NCBI RefSeq assembly: GCF_024124765.2
Contig: NZ_JAMXSR020000004.1
Location: forward strand, 62,001-126,000
Direction: 5' to 3'
DNA: 64,000 nt
DNA from: Sphingomonas sp. H160509
GTDB taxonomy: Bacteria > Pseudomonadota > Alphaproteobacteria > Sphingomonadales > Sphingomonadaceae
Position 1 is the first letter of the stretch; every line of letters begins with the position of its first letter. Both the position numbers and the translations under genes were made by a program. Below the pieces are notes generated by a model. It saw only the letters and a program-made list of their open reading frames with translations. It ran no database searches and was not told where the DNA came from. Shown in pieces: positions 1 to 9,663 of this stretch.

Positions 1-911
1 TCGCCCGCGGGGCTGGGCCGGCTGGAGACCTAACTGTCGACGTCACGGCGGGTTCGAGCTTCGACCCGAACACCATTCGGATCGACGATGCTATGCCGCG
101 GCGTCGACCAAAATGGGAAAGGTTCGACGAGAACCGCGGCGCGAGTATTGATGACGTCGATGCGCTGTCGTTCGTCCGCGAAATGCGCGATGCCAAAACG
201 GTATCTTGGTCAGGAAAAAGCCGCGGCTCGCGCGTACCGCTTCGCGGGCTGGCTGCGGTCCTGATCGCGATGGATGAGGCGCAAGGCCGCATCGGCAACG
301 TCAGCGCGTTGGGACGCCCCGGCCCCCGCTCCGCTACAACCACGCCCGCGCCTATTCTACCACCGACGGTGACCCAGGGGCCGAAGCCGAGTCCCTTGGC
401 GAAACCCGACGCGCTCGCCCGAAGCGTGCGTCGGCTGCAGGGGCCTGTACTAGCCGCCCATGATTGCGACCGGGAGGCTGGCGTCGGCGACAGCGCTGAT
501 CCGCTCGATGCATCCAGTGCAATCGTCCTGCTGGGCTGCGGTCGGTTCGCGTACCAGACCTCGGTGCTCGCTTTCATCGTGCCGCGTGCTGATCCGGGCA
601 AAGCTAGGCTGCTGATGCTGCCGGATCCCCTGCCCTCTGCCCCGCAAGATTCCGAGAGTCGCGGCGAATATGTCGAGGGCAGCTATGACGCCGCCAATCG
701 CGTCTTTGGTCAATATGCGAAGGGGCGCGGCATGGCCGATTGTGGGTCAGCGCAGGAATGGACCTATGACGGCGCTAATTTCCACCTATCGTCTTACACG
801 CTCCAGCAGCGGTGCGGCGGCGGGTCTGGCGATTGGCCAACGCTGTTTCGCACCCGCATGCAGCCTTCCTTCAGGAACCTTAAATCTGGCAGTACGCCTT
901 CAGCTAGATAG
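1..911 (+). CDS. DUF1176 family protein, 5' end outside window
   Basis: The reading frame is open from base 3, so the gene begins upstream of the window and the first ATG at 93 is probably internal. The C-terminal part has the DUF1176 pattern: a segment like SLRGLAAxLxxMDxxQGRxGxVxAL near the visible N-terminus, and DCG...W.YDG..F.L......C.G....WP.LFRT at the end. Members are usually exported proteins of about 350 residues with unknown role, and the missing part would carry the signal peptide. Family call is from motif memory and fairly secure; function is unknown. Confidence 0.75.
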   Translation, partial: ARGAGPAGDLTVDVTAGSSFDPNTIRIDDAMPRRRPKWERFDENRGASIDDVDALSFVREMRDAKTVSWSGKSRGSRVPLRGLAAVLIAMDEAQGRIGNVSALGRPGPRSATTTPAPILPPTVTQGPKPSPLAKPDALARSVRRLQGPVLAAHDCDREAGVGDSADPLDASSAIVLLGCGRFAYQTSVLAFIVPRADPGKARLLMLPDPLPSAPQDSESRGEYVEGSYDAANRVFGQYAKGRGMADCGSAQEWTYDGANFHLSSYTLQQRCGGGSGDWPTLFRTRMQPSFRNLKSGSTPSAR

Positions 912-995
912 TATGCACAAGACCATCTTCTGCCGATTCAAAGCTCCAAGCTCGTAGTCGATCGGTTCGGTGCAGGCTTGCGATCCTGTCGCTCG

Positions 996-1808
996 TCATG
1001 CCTGGCTGACATCGGTATTAGTGACGATCGTTCGCCGCCAAATCGGCGAAGCCGGGATGCCGCATCGACGCCGGACCGTATGCCAGCGGCCGTCGGTCTT
1101 CGTCTGCAGGGTAACCCAGAACGGCGCCGTAGCCCCCAACGTTTGCCGGATCACAACGCGTCCCGCCCCACAGACAAGTGCATCGAGCGCCGCTTCGAGC
1201 TCAGGCGGCAGTCCCTGCTCCGGACGATGCAGATCGATAGGGTCCAGATCCCATCCTGCCCCCCAGCAATGGATCGTGCCCTTCTCCAATGCCAGCGACA
1301 GCTCGAACGACAGCCCCGGTTGAACGAGAAACGTACAGGGCACCTCAAGTGGCACATCGCTGCGCCACGAAGGGTCGAGTGCATGTCTTCGCGCAAACTG
1401 CTCCAGCGAGGCCCGCGTGGCAGATTGATAGCTTGCCCAGGTCCGCCTGCCATCCGCCCACACCCGCTGCGGGGTGAGAGCAGGCGGGATTGGTGACGAT
1501 ACCGGCCAGGCGAGGATTTGTACCTTCCCCTGTAAAAACTCGTCATCGTTGATGAGCCCACGCTCGCGCATTTCCGCGAGCCCATGGATCTCGTCAACGA
1601 TGGAACGCTTCGGGACGGGTGGCGTCAAGGCAGGTCGCTTCGATGGTTTCCCTTCCTTCCGATTAGAAAGACACAAGACCAGCGCTACCGCGATAGGACC
1701 TGTACACAGGCCAAGACTCATCCAAAGCGCAGGCGAACGTCCCTTGAAGGATGCGATTACTCCGCCGACGCCGGCGCTGATGAGCATTGAAACGATCAAA
1801 AGGTTCAT
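996..1808 (-). CDS. Membrane protein with SHOCT domain
   Basis: About 270 residues. The start is chosen at MNLLIVSML because its ATG overlaps the stop of the upstream gene as ATGA, a usual sign of translational coupling. Two hydrophobic segments lie in the first 55 residues. They are followed by a short SHOCT-like helix pair (I..I..L.EM.E.GLI.DDEF...K..IL) near residues 70-100, and then an uncharacterised C-terminal half. SHOCT segments are common at the ends of bacterial membrane proteins and are thought to mediate oligomerisation. No enzymatic motif is visible. Confidence 0.6.
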   Translation of the reverse strand: MNLLIVSMLISAGVGGVIASFKGRSPALWMSLGLCTGPIAVALVLCLSNRKEGKPSKRPALTPPVPKRSIVDEIHGLAEMRERGLINDDEFLQGKVQILAWPVSSPIPPALTPQRVWADGRRTWASYQSATRASLEQFARRHALDPSWRSDVPLEVPCTFLVQPGLSFELSLALEKGTIHCWGAGWDLDPIDLHRPEQGLPPELEAALDALVCGAGRVVIRQTLGATAPFWVTLQTKTDGRWHTVRRRCGIPASPIWRRTIVTNTDVSQA

Positions 1809-2767
1809 GCTGACATGGCCTTGACTACCAGGGCGCAATTCGAAAGCGGCACGGAAGCGGGGATCAGCGACAGGACGTGAGCGGCAAGCGGCACAGTTCC
1901 AAGATTAGCGCTGAACGTCAGCAAGGCACCACGGAAGGTGACATCCAAATTGACGGTGCCCGGGGCCTGGCGGACGTCGATGCGCTCGATCTCGTCCCAT
2001 GATCGCCGGTGCCGGCTAACCACCCGAAAGTCGAGTCCATCTGGCGTAACGACCAAGGACGGCTTGGCGTTGTTCGTCGCTACCGCATACCACCAAGGCA
2101 GACCCCGCACGCCTGCAAAGGTCGCAAGTACCGGGATATGCGCCCCGCCCATCTGATCTATCGTGATATTCGCAGTAGTAGCGTGCTGGTAACGGCTGCG
2201 TGCCAGCAGCCGGATCACCCAAGGCCAACCCTTGATTGAGGCATAGATAAACCCGATGAACGTCAGGAGCTGAACGATCCACAGTATCGCCGCGCCTGCC
2301 GTCCAACCGCTGGTATTCGCCGATGCTTTGCCCTCACCCGTGCTCCCGCGCCGATCTGGACAGGGGCCAACATAACGCGCGCGGAGCATGGTCGTCGGCA
2401 GAATTTGTGGAGCGCCCCCGATGCGATCGATCCGGCTGGTAGTGATGATGGTGTAATCGCGATCGCTGTTCTCGGTCAGTTCGCGTCTGATGGCCAGCGT
2501 GACGCTGTTCCCGCTGCGACACGCCGCCTGGACGAACGCTCCAGATTGAGTCTCGACCGGGCCGATCACGCTGCAATCGGTCGGCCACCGAGCCATGGCG
2601 CGCCGCGGGAGATCGGCGGGCATGCACTCCCGGCCAGCAGGCATTGCGGGCCGTCCGGCCACCTCGCTGCGGCTTTCCCACAAGCCAGCGCGCTGCGCCT
2701 GTGCGGTAGTGGACAGATTGCCGATCCCGTAAAGCAGCAGCGATAGGCAGTGGCGCCAGAACATCAT
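1805..2767 (-). CDS. Exported DUF3617-like protein with C-terminal membrane segment
   Basis: The start at MMFWRHC gives a clean signal peptide ending at AQAQ. The longer frame back to 2821 would place 18 polar residues before it. The mature N-terminus (AGLWESRSEV, then conserved Cys positions and CRSGNSVTLAI) resembles the DUF3617 domain of small periplasmic proteins. A transmembrane helix follows in the middle (AAILWIVQLLTFIGFIYAS), then a basic stretch and a soluble C-terminal domain. It overlaps the SHOCT gene by 4 bases, so the two are probably one operon. Function unknown. Confidence 0.55.
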   Translation of the reverse strand: MMFWRHCLSLLLYGIGNLSTTAQAQRAGLWESRSEVAGRPAMPAGRECMPADLPRRAMARWPTDCSVIGPVETQSGAFVQAACRSGNSVTLAIRRELTENSDRDYTIITTSRIDRIGGAPQILPTTMLRARYVGPCPDRRGSTGEGKASANTSGWTAGAAILWIVQLLTFIGFIYASIKGWPWVIRLLARSRYQHATTANITIDQMGGAHIPVLATFAGVRGLPWWYAVATNNAKPSLVVTPDGLDFRVVSRHRRSWDEIERIDVRQAPGTVNLDVTFRGALLTFSANLGTVPLAAHVLSLIPASVPLSNCALVVKAMSA

Positions 2768-2893
2768 ACGGATGTATTCGCTTCTGACGACGTGTCCAGG
2801 CGGCAGCGACACCGCCAGCATCTCGCTAAATATCCCGGCAGGACGTATTCGATCCCCTGCTCAAACCGTAAGTGCCGCCCGCCCGGAGGATCG

Positions 2894-3175
2894 ATGCCCT
2901 ATCTATTCGTCATTGCCCTGCCGCTTATCGTTTTGTTGGTCGTGGCATCCCGTACGTTCGGGATAATTCAGGAGTATCAGCGCGCGGTCTTGTTTCGCCT
3001 CGGCCGACTGGGGACTACCAAGGGACCGGAGTGGTATTGGCTGATCCCCTTCATTGACCGGGTCGTGAAGGTTGCCGTCCCACCCGACGTTTTACTCAGG
3101 CGTGGCGCTCAGAAAAGCGTGGTCAATAAGACGCCAATGACGATCACGCTGCCTGCTATAATCTACCGGACGCTC
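2894..3175 (+). pseudogene. Truncated SPFH/stomatin (slipin) family gene
   Basis: Preceded by a good ribosome site (GGAGGA, 4 bases upstream of ATG). The first 60 residues are a typical slipin N-terminus: one membrane helix, then GIIQEYQRAVLFRLGR and WYWLIPFIDRVVKV. After this the match fades through a PPDV...TITLPAIIYR stretch and the frame runs into unrelated sequence up to 3502. A normal slipin is about 250 residues with a full SPFH domain and coiled coil, so more than half is missing. It is not repaired by a single homopolymer change, so this looks like true decay or a deletion junction. Confidence 0.6.
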
Positions 3176-3636
3176 AACACCTCACGAAAGAACCTATGTT
3201 CGGCGATAGCGGCACTCGGATCTTCCATCCGAGCGCTCGAACGGGTGCGGCAGGCGATAGGGCAAGCGCTACAAACCAGTCGACCGAAGCGGACAACGAG
3301 GGTGACAAGGCTTTCCCTAACAAAGTCGAAGGCCGAAGCGACAGCGCTACAAGCGTTACGCAATCGGCTTCTTTCGAGTAGATACCGCTCGACCGAACGA
3401 ATAAGTTCAGGGTCGCCCACGACCAATATCCAAGCCATCCTAGATTACGCTGGTGATGGGCGGACTGGCTGCCATTTGCAGGAATATTATCTCAGTTTTT
3501 GACCCCGCCAGCATCGCTCGGGCGTTTCAATCACTCGCCACCGTCGAAGTGCCGCAGCAATGGTCATCGCACCGGATCAAACTACTGGTTGCGCAGCGAC
3601 GATACCATCTCCCGAATTCCAGGAAAGACGACCGTC

Positions 3637-5289
3637 ATGACCCGCCAACGCGCTATAGTAATCGGATCGGGGATCGGCGGCATCGCCTGCGCGATCCGCC
3701 TGCAGAGCCTTGGCTTCAATACGCAGATCGTTGAACAGCTCGCCGATGTCGGCGGTCGCGCCTACGTCCGCCGCGTCGACGGCTTCATCTTCGACATGGG
3801 GCCGACCGTGCTCACCGTCCCGCATTTCATCGAGGAGCTGTTCTCGCTCGAACGGGACGTAGCGATGCTCGACGAACCGGACTTTCCGCCATCGGTGCTC
3901 TCAGAGGGCAGCCGTGTTGTATCAGGCGCCAGCGGGGGCCCAAACACGCGCCGGTATGTCGACATCGTGCCGATTCTGCCGTTCTACCGAATCTATTTCG
4001 ATGACGGCACCTTCTTCGATTACGACGCCGATCCGGTCAACGTGCGCGCGCAGATTGCGCGATTGGCACCCGAGGATCTCGACGGCTACGAACGCTTCCA
4101 CGAGGCTGCGCGCGCGATCTTCCAGCGCGGCTTCCTCGAACTGGGCTATACGTATTTCGGCTCGCTAGGCTCGATGGTCGGCGTCCTTCCCGACCTGCTC
4201 AAGCTCGGCGCGATCCAACCGCTATTCTCGCTGATCTCGAAATATTTCAAAAGCGACAAGATGCGGCAGGTGTTCAGCTTCGAGCCGCTGCTTATCGGCG
4301 GCAACCCGCTGAAGGTCCCCGCAATCTATGCGATGATCCATTTCGTCGAAAAGACCTGGGGCGTGCATTTTGCGGTCGGCGGCACCGGCGCGCTCGTCGC
4401 GGCGATGGTTCGCAAGTTCGAGGAACTGGGCGGATCGGTACGGTTGAACGCCAAGGTTGATCGGATCGATGTCGAGAAGCGCGGCCGCAAGCGCGTCGCG
4501 ACCGGCGTGAGGCTGGCGAACGGCGAAACGCTGGCGGCCGATCTCGTCGTCTCGAACGCGGACTATGCGACGACCTATCTGAGGCTCGTCGACAAGGCGC
4601 ACCGGCGGATCAATCGCGACGCGCTCGTCAAGTTCCGCAAACAGAGCATGTCGCTGATGGTGATCTATTTCGGGTACCGGATGCAGGATGGCGACCCCGA
4701 CCTGCGTCATCACAACATCATCCTCGGCCCGCGCTACGAAGAGCTTCTGACCGACATCTTCGAGCGCAAGATCCTCGCCGATGACTTTTCGCAATATCTC
4801 CACATCCCGACGATTACCGACCCCAGCCTCGCCCTGCCGGGGCACCACGCGGCGTACACTCTGATCCCGGTCCCGAACAACCAGAGCGATATCGACTGGG
4901 ACGCGATCGGTGAGGGCTTTGCCGATACGGTGCTGAAATTCCTCGACGAGCGGGGATACATCCCCGGCCTGCGTGAGCGGATCGTCCATCGCAGCTTCGT
5001 GACGCCGGACTATTTCAAAGAGGTGCTGGGATCGCATCTCGGCAATGGCTTCGGGGTCGAGCCACGAATGACGCAGACAGCATTCTTCCGCCCGCACAAC
5101 CGGAGCGAGGATGTCGCCAACCTCTACCTAGTTGGCCAGGGTACGCAGCCCGGCGGCGGGACGCCCTCGGTGATGATGTCCGCCAAGATGACCGCACGGG
5201 AAATCGCGCGCGACTTTGTCATCGATCCGCGGATCGTCGCCGGCGTTCCGCTCGTGCCTGTCGATGAAGCCTCCGCAATGGCTTGGTGA
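3637..5289 (+). CDS. crtI: CrtI-type phytoene/carotenoid desaturase
   Basis: Predicted 550-residue FAD-dependent desaturase that introduces double bonds into phytoene or a related carotenoid precursor. The start at MTRQRAIVIG is supported by AGGAAAG 9 bases upstream; the frame is open further up but without similarity. Residues 6-16 hold the FAD dinucleotide motif (IVIGSGIGGIA), followed by VGGRAYVRRVDGFIFDMGPTV typical of CrtI. The C-terminal FAD signature (NLYLVGQGTQPGGGTPSVMMSA) is complete. Length and the insert before FYRIYFDDG resemble the longer CrtI form seen in Deinococcus rather than the ~490-residue proteobacterial form. No other crt genes lie next to it in the window, which is unusual. 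Confidence 0.85.
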   Translation: MTRQRAIVIGSGIGGIACAIRLQSLGFNTQIVEQLADVGGRAYVRRVDGFIFDMGPTVLTVPHFIEELFSLERDVAMLDEPDFPPSVLSEGSRVVSGASGGPNTRRYVDIVPILPFYRIYFDDGTFFDYDADPVNVRAQIARLAPEDLDGYERFHEAARAIFQRGFLELGYTYFGSLGSMVGVLPDLLKLGAIQPLFSLISKYFKSDKMRQVFSFEPLLIGGNPLKVPAIYAMIHFVEKTWGVHFAVGGTGALVAAMVRKFEELGGSVRLNAKVDRIDVEKRGRKRVATGVRLANGETLAADLVVSNADYATTYLRLVDKAHRRINRDALVKFRKQSMSLMVIYFGYRMQDGDPDLRHHNIILGPRYEELLTDIFERKILADDFSQYLHIPTITDPSLALPGHHAAYTLIPVPNNQSDIDWDAIGEGFADTVLKFLDERGYIPGLRERIVHRSFVTPDYFKEVLGSHLGNGFGVEPRMTQTAFFRPHNRSEDVANLYLVGQGTQPGGGTPSVMMSAKMTAREIARDFVIDPRIVAGVPLVPVDEASAMAW

Positions 5290-5477
5290 CCATCTCTCCG
5301 CCCTCACCCACTCGATTGTCAGCTAGCTGATCTGCAGGATGAAAATCACGCCATGCCAGGCACCGAAAGCCGAGCGATGCAGCGCAAAACAAAAGCTCTG
5401 TCCACAATTCCCACTGTCAGCATAGGCATATCGCCATACAGGGCAAGCAGCGGCAAACGCTGACATAAAGGGGTATC

Positions 5478-7860
5478 ATGGCAGCACATCCGTCATCGAC
5501 GACGCGCGCGCTCTCGGCGCTCGCACTCATAGCAGGCATGGCAGCTTCGCCAGTTACCGCGCAGTCGACTAACGCGGTCGAGGTCGGCCCTACGGACGAC
5601 GTTGGCGAGATCACGGTCACCGCTCGTCGCCGGGAAGAGAGTCTGCTGACCACGCCAGTTTCCGCGACGGTTCTATCAGGCAAAAACCTGGTCCAGCAGA
5701 ACATCCGCAACTTCCAGGATCTGCGCGGCGCCGTATCCAATCTAGAACTGGTACCCCTGCTGTCGGGCGGCACGAGCTTTACCATTCGCGGAATCGGGCA
5801 GACCTTCAATCAGGTCAATTCGGACACCAAGGCCGGCTTCTACGTCGACGAGATGTACGTCAGCCGGCAGGAAGGCAACGACCTCTACTTCTACGACGTC
5901 GCGTCGTTGCAGGTCCTGAAGGGTCCTCAGGGAACGCTGTTTGGTAAAAACACGACGGCAGGCGCGGTGTTGCTCACGACACAGCGTCCGACCGATCGAT
6001 TCGAAGGCTATGCGCAGGTCCGCGCTGGCAGCTTCAGGCGGATCGATACCGAGGGTGCGCTCAACGTGCCGCTGACCGATGGCGTCTATGCCCGGGCAAG
6101 CTTTCGCACGCAGAGCGTACGCGGCTATATCAAGCACGTTCTAGACGACGACCGCAGCGGGATCGTCAACAATCAGTCGGGCCGCCTTCAGCTGCGTGTC
6201 GACAAGGGCGGGCCTTTGACGATCGATCTGCTCGGCGAATATAACCGGTCGAAAACCGATGGCGGCGCGACCATACCCGTCGGCTGCCTTTCCACGGCGG
6301 GATACATCCAAAACTACGATGCCCTCCACGCCGTCCCCTATTGCACGGCCTATCCAGTGCTGGGGGAAGGACTACACCGTCTATGGCGGCGCCACTCTCC
6401 TTGCGCCTACCAGCGCGGCCGTGACAGACATCGCGCGCGGTGGCGATGCGGGCGGTATCTCTCGTTATGCGGGCCGTGGCCCCTTCAACAACACCGACGC
6501 AACGACACTAAACGGCCGGCTCGGCTATGATCTAGGCGGCGGCATCGCCCTGCACTCGATTACCGCGTATCGCCGCTCGCGCGCCCAGTTCTACACGCCA
6601 GTGAACGACGCCCCGACTGACATCTACGCGGAATATGATGACACTCGCAGCACGCAGTTCACACAGGAGCTTACGATCGGGGGCACCATTCTGGACGACC
6701 GCCTGACGTTTCTCGCGGGCGCCTTCTATTTCCAGCAGAAGACGGACTTCCTCCAGGATACCGGACCCGACTGGATCGACCCGCTTGGCTACGTCTACGA
6801 CGCCTCGCTCAAGTATCGCAGCTACGCAGCCTTCGCGCAGGCGTCGTACAAGATCACGCCGAAACTGGAGGCGACTCTCGGCGGGCGTTACACCTATGAT
6901 CGCAAGACGGGCTCGAGCTACGTCTTCTTCGCCGGCCGGGAGAACACGTTCCTCTACAACGGCGTGCCGACGCAGTGCGGCTATTTCAACGGCGACTTTC
7001 TCGGAGGGATCGCCAATTGCGGTGGTGCCCCATTCACAGCGCGCGATACCGATCACTGGGACGGCTTCGATCCGAAGCTTCAGCTTTCCTATCGCTGGTC
7101 CGACACGGTCTTCACCTATCTAACTGCCGCACACGGTTACAATTCCGGCGGCTTCAACCAGCAATTGGGCGGCCCTTCAGCCGACGGACGCTTCCCGTCT
7201 TCCTACGACCCCGAAAAGCTGTGGTCGTACGAAGCCGGCGTGAAGCTCGACCTTCTCGACCGGCGGGCAGTGATCAACCTTTCCGGCTTCTATCAGAAAT
7301 ACACCGACATCCAGGCGAGCGTGAACGTCCTGGTCGGCAACGTCTCTACGCGCCAGGTTCAAAGCGCGGCGTCTGCTCACGAGGCAGGGTTCGAAGGCGA
7401 ATTCGTGCTGCGGCCGGTGCGGGATCTGACGGTACGAGGCAACGTCTCGTATCTGACGCAGGGCTATGACAGCATTCGCCCGAACGCCGTAACGCTAACG
7501 CTCGATACGCCAGTCAATTCCGCACCGAAATACACCTACAGCGCGGCCGTAGCCTATGATCTGCATGTTGGAGGTGGGCTTGTGACACCCAGTGTCGACG
7601 TACGAGGTGTTGGCAAGAAGCCCGCGTGCCAGTCGGGTGCCGACTATGTTTGCCGCTTGCCGGCTTATGCACTGGTCGGGTTCCGGCTCGACTACTCGCC
7701 TGACGCTGACGGGCGCTGGCGGATCGGCGTTTACGGGACTAACGTCTTGGACAAGGTGACGCAGCAGGCCCGTACGGGGTATTTCGGCGGTTTCGGCATC
7801 GACCGCTACACACCCGGTCGGCCGCAGGAGTTCGGTGTCGAAAGTTCGTTGCGGTTCTAA
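5478..7860 (+). CDS. TonB-dependent outer-membrane receptor, one frameshift
   Basis: About 793 residues if the frame is repaired. Residues 1-29 are a signal peptide ending near VTAQS. A plug domain follows (ITVTARRREESLL..PVSATVLSG, then LKGPQGTLFGKNTTAGAVLL), then a long beta-barrel ending in LRF, the usual terminal aromatic. Reading switches from frame 5478 to frame +1 in a run of five G at 6362-6366; removing one G joins both halves as VLGKDYTVYGG. The substrate is unknown; sphingomonads carry many such receptors for siderophores, sugars or aromatics. It lies 188 bases after crtI in the same direction, preceded by AAAGGGGTATC as ribosome site. Confidence 0.85.
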
Positions 7861-8138
7861 AAATATTGGGTCGAAAAGGCTGAATAGAATTCAATTGACT
7901 TGCCGTAGGGGTGAACCTTCGGATTAGCACAGAATCGCGACCGCCTCCTCCCGAAGGACAAGTATTTTAAAATGAGCAATACCACGACTTTGGGGGGGCA
8001 CGATCTGCGCTCATCGGGATCCCTTCTAATCCCAGCTTGGGTTGGTTCTACAATTGCCCGGGCTAGTTCCGACGAGTGATCGCTTCGATGCTTATCGACA
8101 AGCCCCGTTTTGCCGAGCCACCTTGTTCGCAGTAGTCG
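7861..8138. other. Intergenic, nothing recognised
   Basis: A 278-base gap between a forward receptor gene and a reverse hypothetical gene. No clear terminator hairpin with a T tract or open frame with coding character was found. Confidence 0.4.
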
Positions 8139-8636
8139 TTACGAACGACTGCCCACTACTGCAGATAACGATCCGTCCGGATTGCGCCCCCTCACGAACC
8201 AGTACGGCATCCTGCTGCGCTTGTCGGATATCTTCCGGGCTGCCTTCTCTTGCCGCTGGAAGTGCAACCTCGGCAATCCCCCGAAGTTAGCCGAACCATG
8301 CAGTGCACCTTCTATCTCACGATCGAATTCGCCTGCTTTGATTGCGGATCGCATGTTCACCAGGTAATCGGCAAAGCGATCAGTGGGAATAAAGTTCGTC
8401 GTTTGACCACCGATGGTCAATGTTGCCCCGTTTCGCGTGGTGGGTGTAAATGCGACATACTCCCCATCACGAACGAACCATGTCCCTGAATGAACACCGT
8501 CGGTCGCCCACGCCTTTTCGGCCAGATCCATATCCTCCAAAACTTCGTTGCGGTCGGAAACCGGGTCGGCAGACGGCGATGAGACTGCATCCTGCAAAAC
8601 GGATTTAGCCGCGTTAACAATGCTTTCTAGTGACAT
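8139..8636 (-). CDS. Hypothetical protein
   Basis: 165 residues, start supported by GGAGAAA 7 bases before ATG. The first 20 residues form a likely amphipathic helix; the middle reads as a compact soluble domain (GTWFVRDGEYVAFTPTTRNGATLTIGG). No signal peptide, membrane helix or known motif. The C-terminus ends in a polar WFVRGRNPDG stretch. I do not recognise the family. It is isolated, with empty sequence on both sides. Confidence 0.5.
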   Translation of the reverse strand: MSLESIVNAAKSVLQDAVSSPSADPVSDRNEVLEDMDLAEKAWATDGVHSGTWFVRDGEYVAFTPTTRNGATLTIGGQTTNFIPTDRFADYLVNMRSAIKAGEFDREIEGALHGSANFGGLPRLHFQRQEKAARKISDKRSRMPYWFVRGRNPDGSLSAVVGSRS

Positions 8637-8666
8637 TTCATTTCTCCAATACTGCGCCGGGACGTT

Positions 8667-8702
8667 GAGGATGCGATGTGTACAGAGGATGCGATGTGTA
8701 CA
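8667..8702. repeat. Perfect 18-bp tandem duplication
   Basis: The unit GAGGATGCGATGTGTACA occurs twice without a gap, 31 bases upstream of the start of the reverse hypothetical gene. It could be a regulator site or a chance slippage product. Confidence 0.8.
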
Positions 8703-9663
8703 TTCGCCTCGTATAGTCGGCTCGAGCCAATCTGTTGGTTCTGTGCACCGTTATTGGGATGGGCTCGTCCCATCACCGGATCTTTGCCCAAGAGTTCGTC
8801 ATTGCATCCCCCTAAGTCTTGCCGAAGCGGTTCGTCGCCCCGTCGTAGCGTACTTAACGGCCTAGTCCGCAAATCGGGTGCAGGCTCAGTATAGGGCTTG
8901 GTAGACCGGAGTCCCATGGACCGCATGCCGCGACTTCGCGGTTTACTCGTACCTAGCGGGAGGATCGAAAATGCCGGCAACTCCACCCAATCTCTACGCA
9001 CAAGCCCCCGTCTGAAAGTCAGACGGCACGCCACTGTCTGATAACCACCCAGATTCCTTGCCGGGCTTCAACAACCCGGCGCCCGCTTTGATTGATCCGG
9101 ACGTTCCAGGCGACGAACCGAGCGATACGCCCATGAAGTGTAAGTTCGGATCAGTGTAGAACCGTGCCCCGTCAAGATCTTACTAACTGCCCGTCATAAG
9201 CAATAAGGCTAATACTCAAAGTACCTTGATCGGCGTGAAACGAAATCCCAAAGAAGTTACGTTTCGGGGTGTTTTGCGTTGTCAATGACCAATGCGTCTT
9301 TTTTCGACGCCTATCCAAAGGTTCCGCGTTCGCTCACAGCCTCCTCGCCTTGATCATTTCGGCATACAAAGCAGCGCGCCCCTAAATGCGCGATGCGAGC
9401 CGAAATATCATTGCAGGTTTCGGCTTGTTCTCTTGCCTTCTGTTCGTTTCGAACAAAGTCATCGAGCCTATCAGATTTATCCACGGCGTCCCTCCCATCA
9501 AGCGGGAGCGTTGAAGCGTCTCTCAGTCACCGTCATGCTGTTCGCGAGTCACGGCAATGATCGGTGTTAACGCAAAGTCGAACGTGAAGCGAATTTCTAC
9601 TTTACTTCGTCTTGATGCCGCCTGCTCGGCAACGAAGGGAGCAATCCGACATGGCCCTGGCCG
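8703..9663. other. About 1 kb without a convincing gene
   Basis: Open frames here are short, arginine- and proline-rich and lack ribosome sites. A small inverted repeat (CCGGG...CCCGG near 9061-9079) is the only structure noticed. It may be remnant DNA between the receptor region and the integrase. Confidence 0.4.

Noticed and set aside
4222..5097. 291-codon reverse open frame
   Set aside because: Antisense shadow of crtI.
8627..9034. 135-codon reverse open frame
   Set aside because: Crosses the 18-bp tandem duplication, has no ribosome site and odd composition.
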